Below, in pieces: positions 24,671 to 33,593 of a DNA stretch of 39,177 nucleotides. Both the position numbers and the translations under genes were made by a program. The notes under the pieces were generated by a model that ran no database searches, had not been told where the DNA came from, and saw only the letters and a program-made list of their open reading frames with translations. The stretch covers positions 1-39,177 of the forward strand of contig NZ_JACSWA010000359.1 of the NCBI RefSeq assembly GCF_016888125.1, in the 5' to 3' direction. Numbering within the stretch: the first letter of the stretch is position 1; every line of letters starts with the position of its first letter. Source of the DNA: Spirulina sp. CCY15215. GTDB taxonomy: Bacteria; Cyanobacteriota; Cyanobacteriia; Cyanobacteriales; Spirulinaceae.

Positions 24671-25591
24671 ATGCAAATCTTTCCTAAAACCCCGAAATTC
24701 TGGCAAATTACATTAATTTTAGGAGTTGGTGTTTTTGCGATCTCTATGTCGGCAATTTTTATCCGTTTAACGTTAGAAATAACAGGGTTTCACGGGGTTG
24801 GTTTTAGTCTATTTCTTTCTGCTTCTCGCTTGATTATTGCCACTTTTATGTTACTCCCAATCTGGCGAGGGGTTCGACAAACATCGATTTCTCCCAAGGC
24901 TTTTTATTATGCAGGAATGGCGGGATTATGTTTGGCTTTTCATATTGCCTTTTGGATTTCATCACTTTCTTTTACCTCTATTACAGCAGCCACAACGTTA
25001 GTTACAACTAATCCGATTTGGATTGCTATTTTATCTCGATTTTGGTTTCAAGAAAAGTTAAAAAAATCAACAATTCTGGGTATTTTGATTGCACTTTTAG
25101 GAGGTATTGCGATCGCCTTGGGAGGAGTGCAAGGTGAGAGTGTTAGTTCTCAGCCCTTACTCGGCGATATTTTAGCATTAATTGGGGCATGGTTTGTCAG
25201 TTTTTATTTACTCTTGGGACGAGAATCTCAGCGTCAAGGTTTGAGTACGAGTCACTATATTACCATTGCTTATACCATTGCCGCGATCGCACTCTTTCCC
25301 TTCCCTTTTTTCTTTGGGTTTGGTTATTTGGGGTATCCTCTTTCAGTCTATTTTTATGTTCTTTTAATGGCGGTATTTTCTCAAGTTATCGGACATACTA
25401 CCATTAACTGGGCGGTGGGTCGGATGTCTCCTGTTTTAGTTTCGTTGATCATTTTATTTGAACCGGTAGGATCTAGTATATTGGGTTATTTTGTCTTTGG
25501 AGAATTACCGAGTTCGATCGTTATTTTGGGTGCAATTATTATTTTAGTGGGGGTGGCAATTTCCATTATCGGGGAAAGAAAAAAAACATAA
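24671..25591 (+). CDS. EamA-family (DMT) transporter
   Basis: 306 residues with ten predicted membrane helices in two homologous five-helix halves. Marks of the EamA family: FHGVGFSLFLSASRLIIATF in the first half, FHIAFWISSLSFTSITAATT (the loop before helix 4), GILIALLGGIAIALG, and in the second half GHTTINWAVGRMSPVLVSLI with FEPVGSSILGYFVFGELPS. Such proteins export or exchange small metabolites such as amino acids, nucleosides or purines across the inner membrane. The substrate cannot be deduced. The ATG at 24671 has no clear ribosome binding site. It converges with a GT-C gene with 18 bases between stops. Confidence 0.93.
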   Translation: MQIFPKTPKFWQITLILGVGVFAISMSAIFIRLTLEITGFHGVGFSLFLSASRLIIATFMLLPIWRGVRQTSISPKAFYYAGMAGLCLAFHIAFWISSLSFTSITAATTLVTTNPIWIAILSRFWFQEKLKKSTILGILIALLGGIAIALGGVQGESVSSQPLLGDILALIGAWFVSFYLLLGRESQRQGLSTSHYITIAYTIAAIALFPFPFFFGFGYLGYPLSVYFYVLLMAVFSQVIGHTTINWAVGRMSPVLVSLIILFEPVGSSILGYFVFGELPSSIVILGAIIILVGVAISIIGERKKT

Positions 25592-25609
25592 GAATATAAG
25601 GTTTAGCGT

Positions 25610-27148
25610 TCATTCTTGCAAGGACACGAGATAAAGATAATATTTTTCATTATAAATATAGCTATTGGTAAATTTTGCAATCTCTTCTATCGACAATTCT
25701 TCTGGAAATAGATCGAGTTCGTAATTGAGAATTAATAGTATTTCTTCTCGTTTTTCATTGAATAATTGCTGAGTTTGTGCTAAGGTTTCTTTGCGATCGA
25801 CATCATCCCTGTGACTATTATAAAGAACAAAACTGCCCATATCTTGCGACTCTGGATAGTAAATTTGGCGATTAAGATAACCACTAATGGGAGTCATAAC
25901 TGTATCTTGACTGCCTACGATGAACATATCTTCTAAGGCCTTGTTTTTGATATAGTTTGCTGTCTCTCGACTCGCAGAATAAGGAACAATTAGATTGCGC
26001 GAAAAAGCAACAACTCCTGCAATGAGTTGAACTAATAATATCAAAGTCAAAACCTTGCTTTTATGGCGATTTACCCAAGCGATCGCCTTGGTGAAAAATT
26101 GCTTGGCAAATTGTAGGCGATCGGGTTGAGAGGGATAATAAAAAGAGATCCAAATTGCTATAATTAAAATAATATAAAAACTGCCGTAATGTCGTGGCGA
26201 TCCTAAAACTTTAGTATAGGTGAAAAATAATAATTCTATTGTTCCCAATCCATAAATAAACAAAGGAATTGGTTTTTTTATAAAACTAAGGGCAAAAAAT
26301 ATCAAAATAAACAGTGAAATGATGGCATATAAAGCTACATCCCAAAACTTGCTATCCCCTGGTACAAGAATTAAAATATAGCTGTTCCAAATTCGCGCAA
26401 GAACTTTCATGAAATGATGCAAATTCCAAAAGGTATTCCATTTAACTAAACCTCCATTGAGTTCGCTATCTAATGGAGGAATAAGCAGAAATAAAGAAGT
26501 ATAAAGCCCTAATCCATAAATGCCAATACTGCTTAAAATGGTCAAGTGATTGAGTTTGTGCTTCAACAAAATTAAATCGGCAAATAAAGCACAAAATAAA
26601 ACGAAAGAAATTAAAAGTCCATAAGCATTGGCATTATTCATCAAAACCAGTAAGATAGTTAAAGCAATAAAATTTTTATAGCGATTTTTAAAAAGCGAAC
26701 AAAAAACAAAAGCAAAGAGAACATAAAGCGAGTAATTACGACTAATTGTTGCATATTCATAAAAAGGAAAATAGCCAAAAGAAAACAAGAGTTTTTGGAG
26801 ACGAGAGAAAGGAGAAAATAAAAGAAAAATAGTAATAATACTCGTTGCGATCGCCAGATGAAAAAACTGCATTATTAGAGGGTTATCGGTAAAAAAATTA
26901 AGGAAATAAAGGCATAAGTACCAGAGTGCAGGATGTCCTTCATATTTAATATTTTGTAATAAATCTGAAAAAGAAGAACTATCCCGCACAATTGTCCAAA
27001 CATTTAATTCATCTCGCCACATCGAATGATTGAGAATACCAATTAGACTTAAAATAAAAAATAGAGCAATTACTGCTATATTAAAAAATCTTGGATGATT
27101 GTAAAATACTAAAAATGCTGAATTTAAGGACTTAAGAGAGTGCTTCAT
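25610..27148 (-). CDS. GT-C membrane glycosyltransferase-like protein
   Basis: 512 residues, about eleven membrane helices. After the first helix is HSMWRDELNVWTI, whose Asp-Glu pair (D46/E47) lies in the first outer loop where GT-C enzymes hold their catalytic acids. The motif YEGHPALWYLCLYFL is common in this group and resembles the PxxPPLxY segment of the ArnT/PMT clan. A soluble C-terminal domain (about 390-512) follows. It probably transfers a sugar from a polyprenyl phosphate to a lipid, glycan or protein on the outer face. The gene is divergent from another GT-C gene at 27219 with 70 bases between starts, suggesting a common promoter region and a shared pathway for envelope polysaccharide or lipid decoration. 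Confidence 0.8.
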   Translation of the reverse strand: MKHSLKSLNSAFLVFYNHPRFFNIAVIALFFILSLIGILNHSMWRDELNVWTIVRDSSSFSDLLQNIKYEGHPALWYLCLYFLNFFTDNPLIMQFFHLAIATSIITIFLLFSPFSRLQKLLFSFGYFPFYEYATISRNYSLYVLFAFVFCSLFKNRYKNFIALTILLVLMNNANAYGLLISFVLFCALFADLILLKHKLNHLTILSSIGIYGLGLYTSLFLLIPPLDSELNGGLVKWNTFWNLHHFMKVLARIWNSYILILVPGDSKFWDVALYAIISLFILIFFALSFIKKPIPLFIYGLGTIELLFFTYTKVLGSPRHYGSFYIILIIAIWISFYYPSQPDRLQFAKQFFTKAIAWVNRHKSKVLTLILLVQLIAGVVAFSRNLIVPYSASRETANYIKNKALEDMFIVGSQDTVMTPISGYLNRQIYYPESQDMGSFVLYNSHRDDVDRKETLAQTQQLFNEKREEILLILNYELDLFPEELSIEEIAKFTNSYIYNEKYYLYLVSLQE

Positions 27149-27218
27149 TGAATCAAAAAATCTCTAACAGAAAAGATTATTATTCTGATAGTGTACTTAT
27201 ATTTGTTATTCTGTCAAT

Positions 27219-28841
27219 ATGAAGAAAATATCTCGTTTCTACAAAAATATCTCTTGGTCAGATTCCCACTGGCTGTTATTCTTCTTCCTTGCTGCTGTTT
27301 TTCTTTGGATGTTGGGGTTGGGAAATGTCCCTTTGAGAGACTGGGATGAAGGTTCTCATGCGATCGTAGCCCGAGAGATTTATCGTCAAGGAAACTGGCT
27401 GCATTTGACCTATTTTGATACTCCTTATTTCATTAAGCCACCTCTAGTTTATTGGCTGATTGCGATCGGCTATCATCTATGGGGAGGAGTGGGGGAATTT
27501 AGCAGTCGCGTTAATCTTGCTTTTCTAACTGCTTGCGGGGTCCCCTTACTTTATCTCCTCGGAAGAGAAATTTTTTCGCGAAGATTAGAAGCAATTTTAT
27601 CTGCATTGGTTTATTTAACATTACTTCCCGTCCTTCGTCACGGACGTTTAGTTATGTTAGACGGAATTATTAATACTTTTTTTATTTGTCTTTTACTCTG
27701 TTTATTAAAAGAAAGAAAAAAGCAAATATGGGCATTAGGAATTGGGATTTGTTTGGGCTTAATTACCTTAACAAAAGGGATTTTAGTGCTGGCATTATGG
27801 GCGATCGCAGGAGTTTTTGTTTTGGTCGATCGCCAGTGGAAATTATTTGTTAATCCTTATGCTTGGTTGGGTTTAATCTTGGGAATTGCGATCGCGGTTC
27901 CTTGGTATTGGTTACAATGGGAAACCCACGGAGACTTTTTTATTGAACTTTACTTTAAGTCGCAAAGTTTAGAACGTCTTTCTAGTGCTGTTGAAGGCAA
28001 TGCGGGTACACCTTGGTATTATTTGATTGAGTTAGGTAAATATAGTATGCCTTGGTTGTCTTTTTTACCTGGAGGATTATGGTTAGCAGGGAAACACAGA
28101 GGAAAATCTTGGAGTAATTTAGTTCTCATTGGCACAATTTTGTTTTTAGGAACAATTTCTCTCATGCAAACAAAACTCCCTTGGTATATCATGCCCTACT
28201 ATCCCTTTTTTGCTTTAACTGTTGGGGCATATCTTGCCTATTTATGGCAGGAAAAACACGCCTATTCTCGTTTTTTTGTGGGTTTGTTTAGCATTTTTAG
28301 TCTTGTTGCTTGTGGGGGATTTATTTATTTTCTAATCACGCATCACCCCTTGACTTTAATCCTAATGAGTGTTACGATCGCCGGTACGATGGGATTAACA
28401 ACATGGTGGTTATGGGAACGCGATCGCCGATTTATGCCGACACTATTTATCGGGTTGTATTTGAGTTTAGCATTACTCATGTTGTCTCCTGATTGGTTAT
28501 GGGAGATCAATGAACAGTATCCCGTCCTCAAAGTTGCGGCGATCGTCAAAGAATATACCCCAGAAAAAACAATTATTTATACCTCATTTCCCCATCATCG
28601 TCCTAGCTTAGAATTTTATAGCGATCGCCAAATTCTCTCTACTCCTCCCGATACCTTGCAGCAATTATGGGAAACAGGTCAATATTTATTATTAGATCGC
28701 CCAACTTTTGCATCGCTACAACTTCCCGATACTGCTATTCTCGGAGAAGCCATTCTCGAAGAAGATGAAGATTTTGTACTGGTCAAAAATCCTGTAGCGA
28801 CGTTGCAGCAACGCCGCTACAGGGTCACAGATTTGGTATAA
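27219..28841 (+). CDS. ArnT/PMT-type glycosyltransferase (family 39-like)
   Basis: 540 residues. Signature of the ArnT/PMT clan: GNVPLRDWDEGSHAIVAREIY, with D41, D43 and E44 in the first outer loop, then DTPYFIKPPLVYWLIA. About eleven helices are followed by a C-terminal soluble domain. These enzymes move a sugar from undecaprenyl or dolichyl phosphate to an acceptor such as lipid A or a protein; which one applies here is unknown. The last ten or so codons before VTDLV are derived from a dispersed palindrome (28791-28823), which contributes VATLQQRRYR. The gene ends exactly where the convergent histidine kinase gene ends: no bases separate the two stop codons. Confidence 0.9.
   Translation: MKKISRFYKNISWSDSHWLLFFFLAAVFLWMLGLGNVPLRDWDEGSHAIVAREIYRQGNWLHLTYFDTPYFIKPPLVYWLIAIGYHLWGGVGEFSSRVNLAFLTACGVPLLYLLGREIFSRRLEAILSALVYLTLLPVLRHGRLVMLDGIINTFFICLLLCLLKERKKQIWALGIGICLGLITLTKGILVLALWAIAGVFVLVDRQWKLFVNPYAWLGLILGIAIAVPWYWLQWETHGDFFIELYFKSQSLERLSSAVEGNAGTPWYYLIELGKYSMPWLSFLPGGLWLAGKHRGKSWSNLVLIGTILFLGTISLMQTKLPWYIMPYYPFFALTVGAYLAYLWQEKHAYSRFFVGLFSIFSLVACGGFIYFLITHHPLTLILMSVTIAGTMGLTTWWLWERDRRFMPTLFIGLYLSLALLMLSPDWLWEINEQYPVLKVAAIVKEYTPEKTIIYTSFPHHRPSLEFYSDRQILSTPPDTLQQLWETGQYLLLDRPTFASLQLPDTAILGEAILEEDEDFVLVKNPVATLQQRRYRVTDLV
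28791..28823 (+). repeat. Palindrome inside the 3' end of a coding region
   Basis: CCTGTAGCG at 28791-28799 pairs with CGCTACAGG at 28815-28823, and GTTGC/GCAAC sits inside. It is of the type of dispersed cyanobacterial palindromes in which TGTAGCG and GTTGC arms recur. It is translated in frame as part of the C-terminus of the ArnT-like protein. Confidence 0.85.
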
Positions 28842-31800
28842 CTAAATTAACATTTGATTAATTTGAGTCAAAAGTTCCGGCATTGATTGAGAATCATCTA
28901 CAATCACTTTTGTAGCAAGTTGACTTAGGAACTCATTTAACTCCCAGCTACCCGTTCCAGTCAAGGAATCATGTTCGAGAACTAAAATTGGCGGCTTAAC
29001 CGTAAGATTAGCCAATTGTTTTAAACCCTCCAACCAACAGCCTAAATCTTTAGATTCTCCTAAATTAATAATCAGCAAATCAACACTGCGATGATGAATT
29101 TGACTGTAAACCTCTGTCCAAGATTTTGCCAGTAAACTTCGCAGTCCTGCTGTTTGTAAATACTGAGTTAAAGCATGAGAAAAATCAATCCCCGCATGAA
29201 TTTGAGTATCCTGTGTTTCTCGCAAACATTGGTCAGATTGATAACATTCACTTCCAGCTTCTACGATCAAAATATTAGATTGTTTACTCACCCCCGCAGC
29301 AACCTGAATAACCTGTAAAAAGGCCGCCATACTTTGCTCCGTAATGGGGATTAAACAAGGAAAAACCGATAGTCCTGGGATTTTATTACCATACTCAGCA
29401 ATCTTGGCATCTAAAGTTACTAAAGGTAATTGAACCAAGGATTCAACCTGCGCGATCGCCCGTAAATATTCATCGGGATTCTTGATTTTTTGACCATTCA
29501 GCAACAAAACATCAGGTTTCCAAATCCTAGCCACAACTTCTGCCTGATCGAGATCGTTAGCCTCCAAAATCCGGTAGTCTAACGGTAAAAGGCGATCGAT
29601 AGACATATTAGAATTATTAAACATCCAACCCAATTTAGTCACAAATTCAGAATCTTCCTTGTCTAAAAGTCCTCCATGTAAATGTAGAATTGTGAGACTA
29701 TTTCGAGTTAAAGGCGGAAGCGCTTTCAATCGCGATAAACTTTTTTGTAGGGCTTGAGGTTGAATGGGCAAACTCAAAAAACTATCCGCTTCATTCTGTT
29801 GTGCTAAAAGTTTTTCCGCTTGAGTTGCCGTCACAATAACCGGAATATTTTTGGTTTTGCTATCGGCTTTCAATAAAGTCAATACATCCCAGCCTGATAA
29901 TAGCGGTAAAAGAGGATTGAGAAAGATCGCCCGAGGTTGAATTTGCCGCGTCTTTTCGAGGGCTTCAGTACCCGATCGCGCTACGATCGCCCGATAACCT
30001 AGCTTTTGTAATTGTCCCGTTAACCGTTCAATATATTGAGGAACCGCCTCTACAATCAGAATAAGACGATTAGGTTCTAGAGTCGATCGCAGCCGATCGC
30101 GACTGGCTTCTCGTTCTGGAGGAGCCGGAGGTAAGAGTAAAGTAAACTTACTACCCCGGCCAACTTGAGAAGTAAAAGAAATATCCCCTCCATGAGCGCG
30201 AGCGAGACGTTGAGTGAGAACTAAACCCAAACCCGTTCCTTCAAATTGACGAGTGAGAGGACTTTCTAACTGCTGAAATTTTTGAAAGATGAGATGTTGG
30301 GCAGATTCCGGAATCCCGATCCCCGTGTCCGAGACGGTGAAATCGATCCACCCCTGCCAGCGATTGACCTGTAAGCCAATTTCCCCACCATTAGGGGTAA
30401 ACTTAAGGGCATTTTCCAACAAGTGAACGAGCATTTGTCGCAAACGCAATTCATCCGCCACAATAGTCTCTAATTCCGGAGCAATAGTCAGAGAAAATTT
30501 AATCTCAGGAATCGTGGCCGGATCTTTCTCTCGGCCTGCAAAAAGCTGTTTGCGTGCCTGTTGATAAGCGCGATCGCAGACTTCTTGTAACTGTACCGGT
30601 TCAGGAGTGAGTTTTAACTGTCCCGTTTCAATCCGAGTCAAATCGAGAATATCATTAACCACACTCATCAATTGCTGTCCGCTTTGATAAATCAGTTGAG
30701 AATAACGAGATTGACGTTGGTTCAATTCCCCTAGTTTTTTGTCTTTGAGCAGGCTAGATAAGCCTAAAACTGCCGTGAGAGGGGTTTTCAATTCATGGCT
30801 GATACAAGCTAAAAACTCATCTTTGAGACGATTTAACTGGATCAGATCGGCATTTTTAGCCGTGAGTTCCTTACAGAGTTGCCGTTGCTCAGTCACATCC
30901 GTAGCCAGTATCAGCCAGAGTGAAGTGTGGGATGTAGCCATCGATCGCACTCTCAAGGGAAGTTTAACAAATTGCCAAACGCGGTTCGATGAGTTGAGGA
31001 AATTCGCTTCGCGATCGGCAAATTCTTCCTCGTTGGCAATGGGATTATGATTGCATTCTTCCTCGTCCCGTTCCGCAATAAAATTACACCAGCGCTCGAA
31101 GACAGCTTCCGGATGGAAATCAACTTTTAGGTTTTTCTCATCCTCATGAGCGCATTGAGCCAATTCTAGAGCCGTTAAAGCGCCACTTCCTCCCATTCCC
31201 ATACTAATTTGTTGTTTCCAGACCGAGTTTTGTTGAATAACCTGCCCATGTTCCCCTTGTAACATCAAGGGCATCGGTAACTGTTCCAACAGAGTCAGCA
31301 AAGATTTTAGGGTTTGAGGATCTGTCGTGGGGGACTTGGGTAAAACCGCATTTAAAAGCTGCCAAACATTGAGAAGCCCTTGAAATCTCCCTTCCTCATC
31401 CACCAAAGCGCAATATTGGCGATCGCGTCCCAAATCTTCCCTTTGTAGGTGCGATCGCGTTTCCTCAATACTCAAGGAAGTGGGCAAAATCGTAATCGGC
31501 TCGAGGATCTCAGCAAAATCCCGATCTTCCCTATCCCTCTGATGCCCTAGAGAATGAACGAAAGGAGTGAAACGAAAAGTTTCTTGCCACTGATCCCGGC
31601 CTTCCTGTGGGGCGATCGCGGCCATGGTTTTTACGGCAACCTTTTTCCCTTGCAGAGAAATATTTTTCAGAGAAAGATTGCTATTGATATAGAGCAGCAG
31701 ACGGGATAAGCGAACCACCCCCAGAGGATAGCGACTTTCCCCAAGGGCAATAATAATTTCTGTATTCTTTTCTTGGAAGATTGCCAACAGTGCCTCGATA

Positions 31801-31868
31801 TTTGCACTCTGTTCACAAACGGGGACTGGACGAATAAATTGTTTCAGGGTTGGAGATGAACTCAACAT
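28842..31868 (-). CDS. CBS-PAS histidine kinase with three degenerate receiver domains
   Basis: 1008 residues, no membrane helix, so a soluble kinase. A CBS-pair-like region (about 10-175; PLGVVRLSRLLLYI and CALVDEEGRFQGLLNVWQLL) may bind adenine nucleotides. A PAS-like region (190-328) follows, then HisKA with H358 in ACISHELKTPLTAV and HATPase with LLENALKF, DTGIGIP and GTGLGL. Three receiver-like domains follow at about 602-710, 725-855 and 865-1005. In the first, the acidic pocket is EA (E607) and the acceptor Asp is N651, with the Lys also lost; the other two lack an acceptor Asp in the VLLLN and LLIINLG strands. None should accept phosphate. It is divergent from kaiA with a 281-base gap. 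Pseudo-receivers next to kai genes recall CikA, but it lacks the GAF domain, so I do not name it cikA. Confidence 0.9.
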   Translation of the reverse strand: MLSSSPTLKQFIRPVPVCEQSANIEALLAIFQEKNTEIIIALGESRYPLGVVRLSRLLLYINSNLSLKNISLQGKKVAVKTMAAIAPQEGRDQWQETFRFTPFVHSLGHQRDREDRDFAEILEPITILPTSLSIEETRSHLQREDLGRDRQYCALVDEEGRFQGLLNVWQLLNAVLPKSPTTDPQTLKSLLTLLEQLPMPLMLQGEHGQVIQQNSVWKQQISMGMGGSGALTALELAQCAHEDEKNLKVDFHPEAVFERWCNFIAERDEEECNHNPIANEEEFADREANFLNSSNRVWQFVKLPLRVRSMATSHTSLWLILATDVTEQRQLCKELTAKNADLIQLNRLKDEFLACISHELKTPLTAVLGLSSLLKDKKLGELNQRQSRYSQLIYQSGQQLMSVVNDILDLTRIETGQLKLTPEPVQLQEVCDRAYQQARKQLFAGREKDPATIPEIKFSLTIAPELETIVADELRLRQMLVHLLENALKFTPNGGEIGLQVNRWQGWIDFTVSDTGIGIPESAQHLIFQKFQQLESPLTRQFEGTGLGLVLTQRLARAHGGDISFTSQVGRGSKFTLLLPPAPPEREASRDRLRSTLEPNRLILIVEAVPQYIERLTGQLQKLGYRAIVARSGTEALEKTRQIQPRAIFLNPLLPLLSGWDVLTLLKADSKTKNIPVIVTATQAEKLLAQQNEADSFLSLPIQPQALQKSLSRLKALPPLTRNSLTILHLHGGLLDKEDSEFVTKLGWMFNNSNMSIDRLLPLDYRILEANDLDQAEVVARIWKPDVLLLNGQKIKNPDEYLRAIAQVESLVQLPLVTLDAKIAEYGNKIPGLSVFPCLIPITEQSMAAFLQVIQVAAGVSKQSNILIVEAGSECYQSDQCLRETQDTQIHAGIDFSHALTQYLQTAGLRSLLAKSWTEVYSQIHHRSVDLLIINLGESKDLGCWLEGLKQLANLTVKPPILVLEHDSLTGTGSWELNEFLSQLATKVIVDDSQSMPELLTQINQMLI

Positions 31869-32057
31869 GGAAGAGGGATGCGATCGCTTTTAGGATGGAA
31901 TATTGGGCAAGACCTGGGGAGATAACATTCTTGATCCCGGCAGGAGACCCTATTTTATTATGGATCCCTAACCTGACTTCTCGGAAATGATAATTACAAT
32001 TAATTACAATTCTTAGTGTGGCTCAACAACCGCGCTCGCCAAATTTTTTCAGAATCT

Positions 32058-32063
32058 TATAAT
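32058..32063 (+). promoter_or_regulatory. Candidate -10 box for kaiA
   Basis: A perfect TATAAT in the 281-base gap (31869-32149) between the divergent kinase and kaiA, 86 bases before the kaiA ATG. No convincing -35 is seen, as is common for regulated or clock-driven promoters. No other feature stands out in the gap. Confidence 0.3.
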
Positions 32064-32149
32064 TTTTTCTTGTTGTTTGTGAATTTTAGATTATTTTAAG
32101 ATTAGGTCTAAAGCAGTCAGAGCAAATAGTCGGCTAAGGTTTATTATTA

Positions 32150-33124
32150 ATGACGAGTGATACTTCAGCCCCGATCGCCCCTCCCAATCCTAAATTGTCT
32201 ATTTGTGTCTATGCTAAAATAGAGGGTCTGTGTCAATCGTTGGAAAGTTTACTGCACAGCGATCGCTACCGATACCAACAATGCAGCACTCAAAAGGATT
32301 TCCTTGATTTCGTCGAGAGCTACAAAGAAAGCATCGACTGTTTAATTTTACAAAATGCCGAGACCGAGTTAGAAGTTCTCGATCTGCTCTACGATCGCGG
32401 AGTTTTGCTCCCCATCGTCATTATTGAACCCACCAACTCCCATAATACCAACCCGAGCATTGAACCTGAACCCTCCTCAGCAACATTGCGTCATGCTACC
32501 CCAGAAGCCGCCCATTACCTTTATCATACTGGGGAAGTCTGGTTATTAGGAACCCAGATCGAACAGATTTCTACGGCGATCGAACGCGCGATCGCCAAAT
32601 TTCTCAAACTAGCCCCCACCAGTAACCTGCCCTCCTCATCTCATCCTCACGAACCCACCAAAGAACAAAGCAAACAAAACTTTCTCCTCTTACAGCAACG
32701 CCGTCTAGCGGAAAAACTCCAAGAACGTTTAGGTTACTTGGGAATCTATTATAAGCGCAATTCCCAAGACTTTTTTCGGAATCTCCCTCCCCAAAGCAAA
32801 AAAGCCTTATTGAAGGAATTAACCAACGACTATCGCGAAATATTCTTAAATTACTTCACCCCCAACTATCCCCTTAATCCCATTTTGGATCAATTTGTCA
32901 ACCGTGCCTTTTTTGCAGACCTTTCCGTTTCGCAAATCTTAGAAACCCACATGGAACTAATTGACGAATTTGCCCAACAGTTGAAATTAGAAGGACGAAG
33001 CGAAGAAATCCTACTAGATTATCGGCTCGTTCTCATTGATATTATCGCCCATCTCTGTGAAATGTATCGGCGATCGATTCCCAGAGAAGATATTCCCTTT
33101 GAAGTCTTGACATCAGGAGAATAA
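32150..33124 (+). CDS. kaiA: Circadian clock protein KaiA
   Basis: 324 residues, a full-length KaiA. The N-terminal half (about 15-155) is the pseudo-receiver domain (LSICVYAKIEGLCQSLESLL, DCLILQNAETELEVLDLL). After a polar linker (about 155-185) comes the C-terminal four-helix dimer domain with the most conserved stretches: AEKLQERLGYLGIYYKRN, FVNRAFFADLSVSQILETHM, and EGRSEEILLDYRLVLIDIIA followed by HLCEMYRRSIPRE. KaiA binds the KaiC C-terminal tail and stimulates its autophosphorylation during the day, then is sequestered by KaiB. It is slightly longer than the Synechococcus protein, mostly in the linker and the last few residues (IPFEVLTSGE). It is the first gene of the kaiABC row. Confidence 0.97.
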   Translation: MTSDTSAPIAPPNPKLSICVYAKIEGLCQSLESLLHSDRYRYQQCSTQKDFLDFVESYKESIDCLILQNAETELEVLDLLYDRGVLLPIVIIEPTNSHNTNPSIEPEPSSATLRHATPEAAHYLYHTGEVWLLGTQIEQISTAIERAIAKFLKLAPTSNLPSSSHPHEPTKEQSKQNFLLLQQRRLAEKLQERLGYLGIYYKRNSQDFFRNLPPQSKKALLKELTNDYREIFLNYFTPNYPLNPILDQFVNRAFFADLSVSQILETHMELIDEFAQQLKLEGRSEEILLDYRLVLIDIIAHLCEMYRRSIPREDIPFEVLTSGE

Positions 33125-33126
33125 AA

Positions 33127-33157
33127 TTGCAAATAAAATCTCAATCTGCGTTAAACT
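33127..33157 (+). promoter_or_regulatory. Possible kaiBC promoter
   Basis: TTGCAA at 33127-33132 and TAAACT at 33152-33157, with a 19-base spacer, in the 79-base kaiA-kaiB gap. In Synechococcus, kaiBC has its own promoter, so one is expected here; the match is only moderate. Confidence 0.3.
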
Positions 33158-33203
33158 GCTAATTTATTCTTGATTAAACCCTCGTTCCCCACTACCCGGC
33201 CCC

Positions 33204-33506
33204 ATGAGTCCCTCTAAAAAAACTTACGTTCTCAAGCTCTATGTTGCTGGCAATACACCCAACTCCGCTAGAGCCTTAAAAACCCTCAAAACAATTCTCG
33301 AACAAGATTTTCAAGGAGTTTATGCCCTAAAAGTCATTGACGTTCTTAAAAACCCTCAACTTGCCGAAGAAGATAAAATTTTAGCCACTCCCACATTATC
33401 TAAAGTTTTGCCTCCTCCCGTTCGGAAAATCATTGGCGATCTGTCCGATCGCGAAAAAGTTTTGATCGGCTTAGACCTTCTCTATGAGGAAATCTCAGAA
33501 GCCTAA
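33204..33506 (+). CDS. kaiB: Circadian clock protein KaiB
   Basis: 100 residues. Thioredoxin-like, metamorphic protein that binds the KaiC CI ring at night, captures KaiA and recruits CikA. The diagnostic sequence is intact: [39 protein letters not shown] and [20 protein letters not shown], with the acidic tail ([10 protein letters not shown]). Length agrees with other KaiB proteins. It lies 79 bases after kaiA and 87 bases before kaiC, all on the same strand. Confidence 0.98.
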   Translation: MSPSKKTYVLKLYVAGNTPNSARALKTLKTILEQDFQGVYALKVIDVLKNPQLAEEDKILATPTLSKVLPPPVRKIIGDLSDREKVLIGLDLLYEEISEA

Positions 33507-33593
33507 AAATAAGGCTGAATTTCACACTGGTTTTCTACTTTTTTTATCATCTTTTAAAACTGAATTTAGTAATTTTTTTTAGGGAAATGCTCA

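Noticed and set aside
28842-31868. Naming the kinase cikA or sasA
   Set aside because: It has no GAF domain as in CikA and no KaiB-like N-terminus as in SasA; only proximity to kai genes and pseudo-receivers suggest a link.
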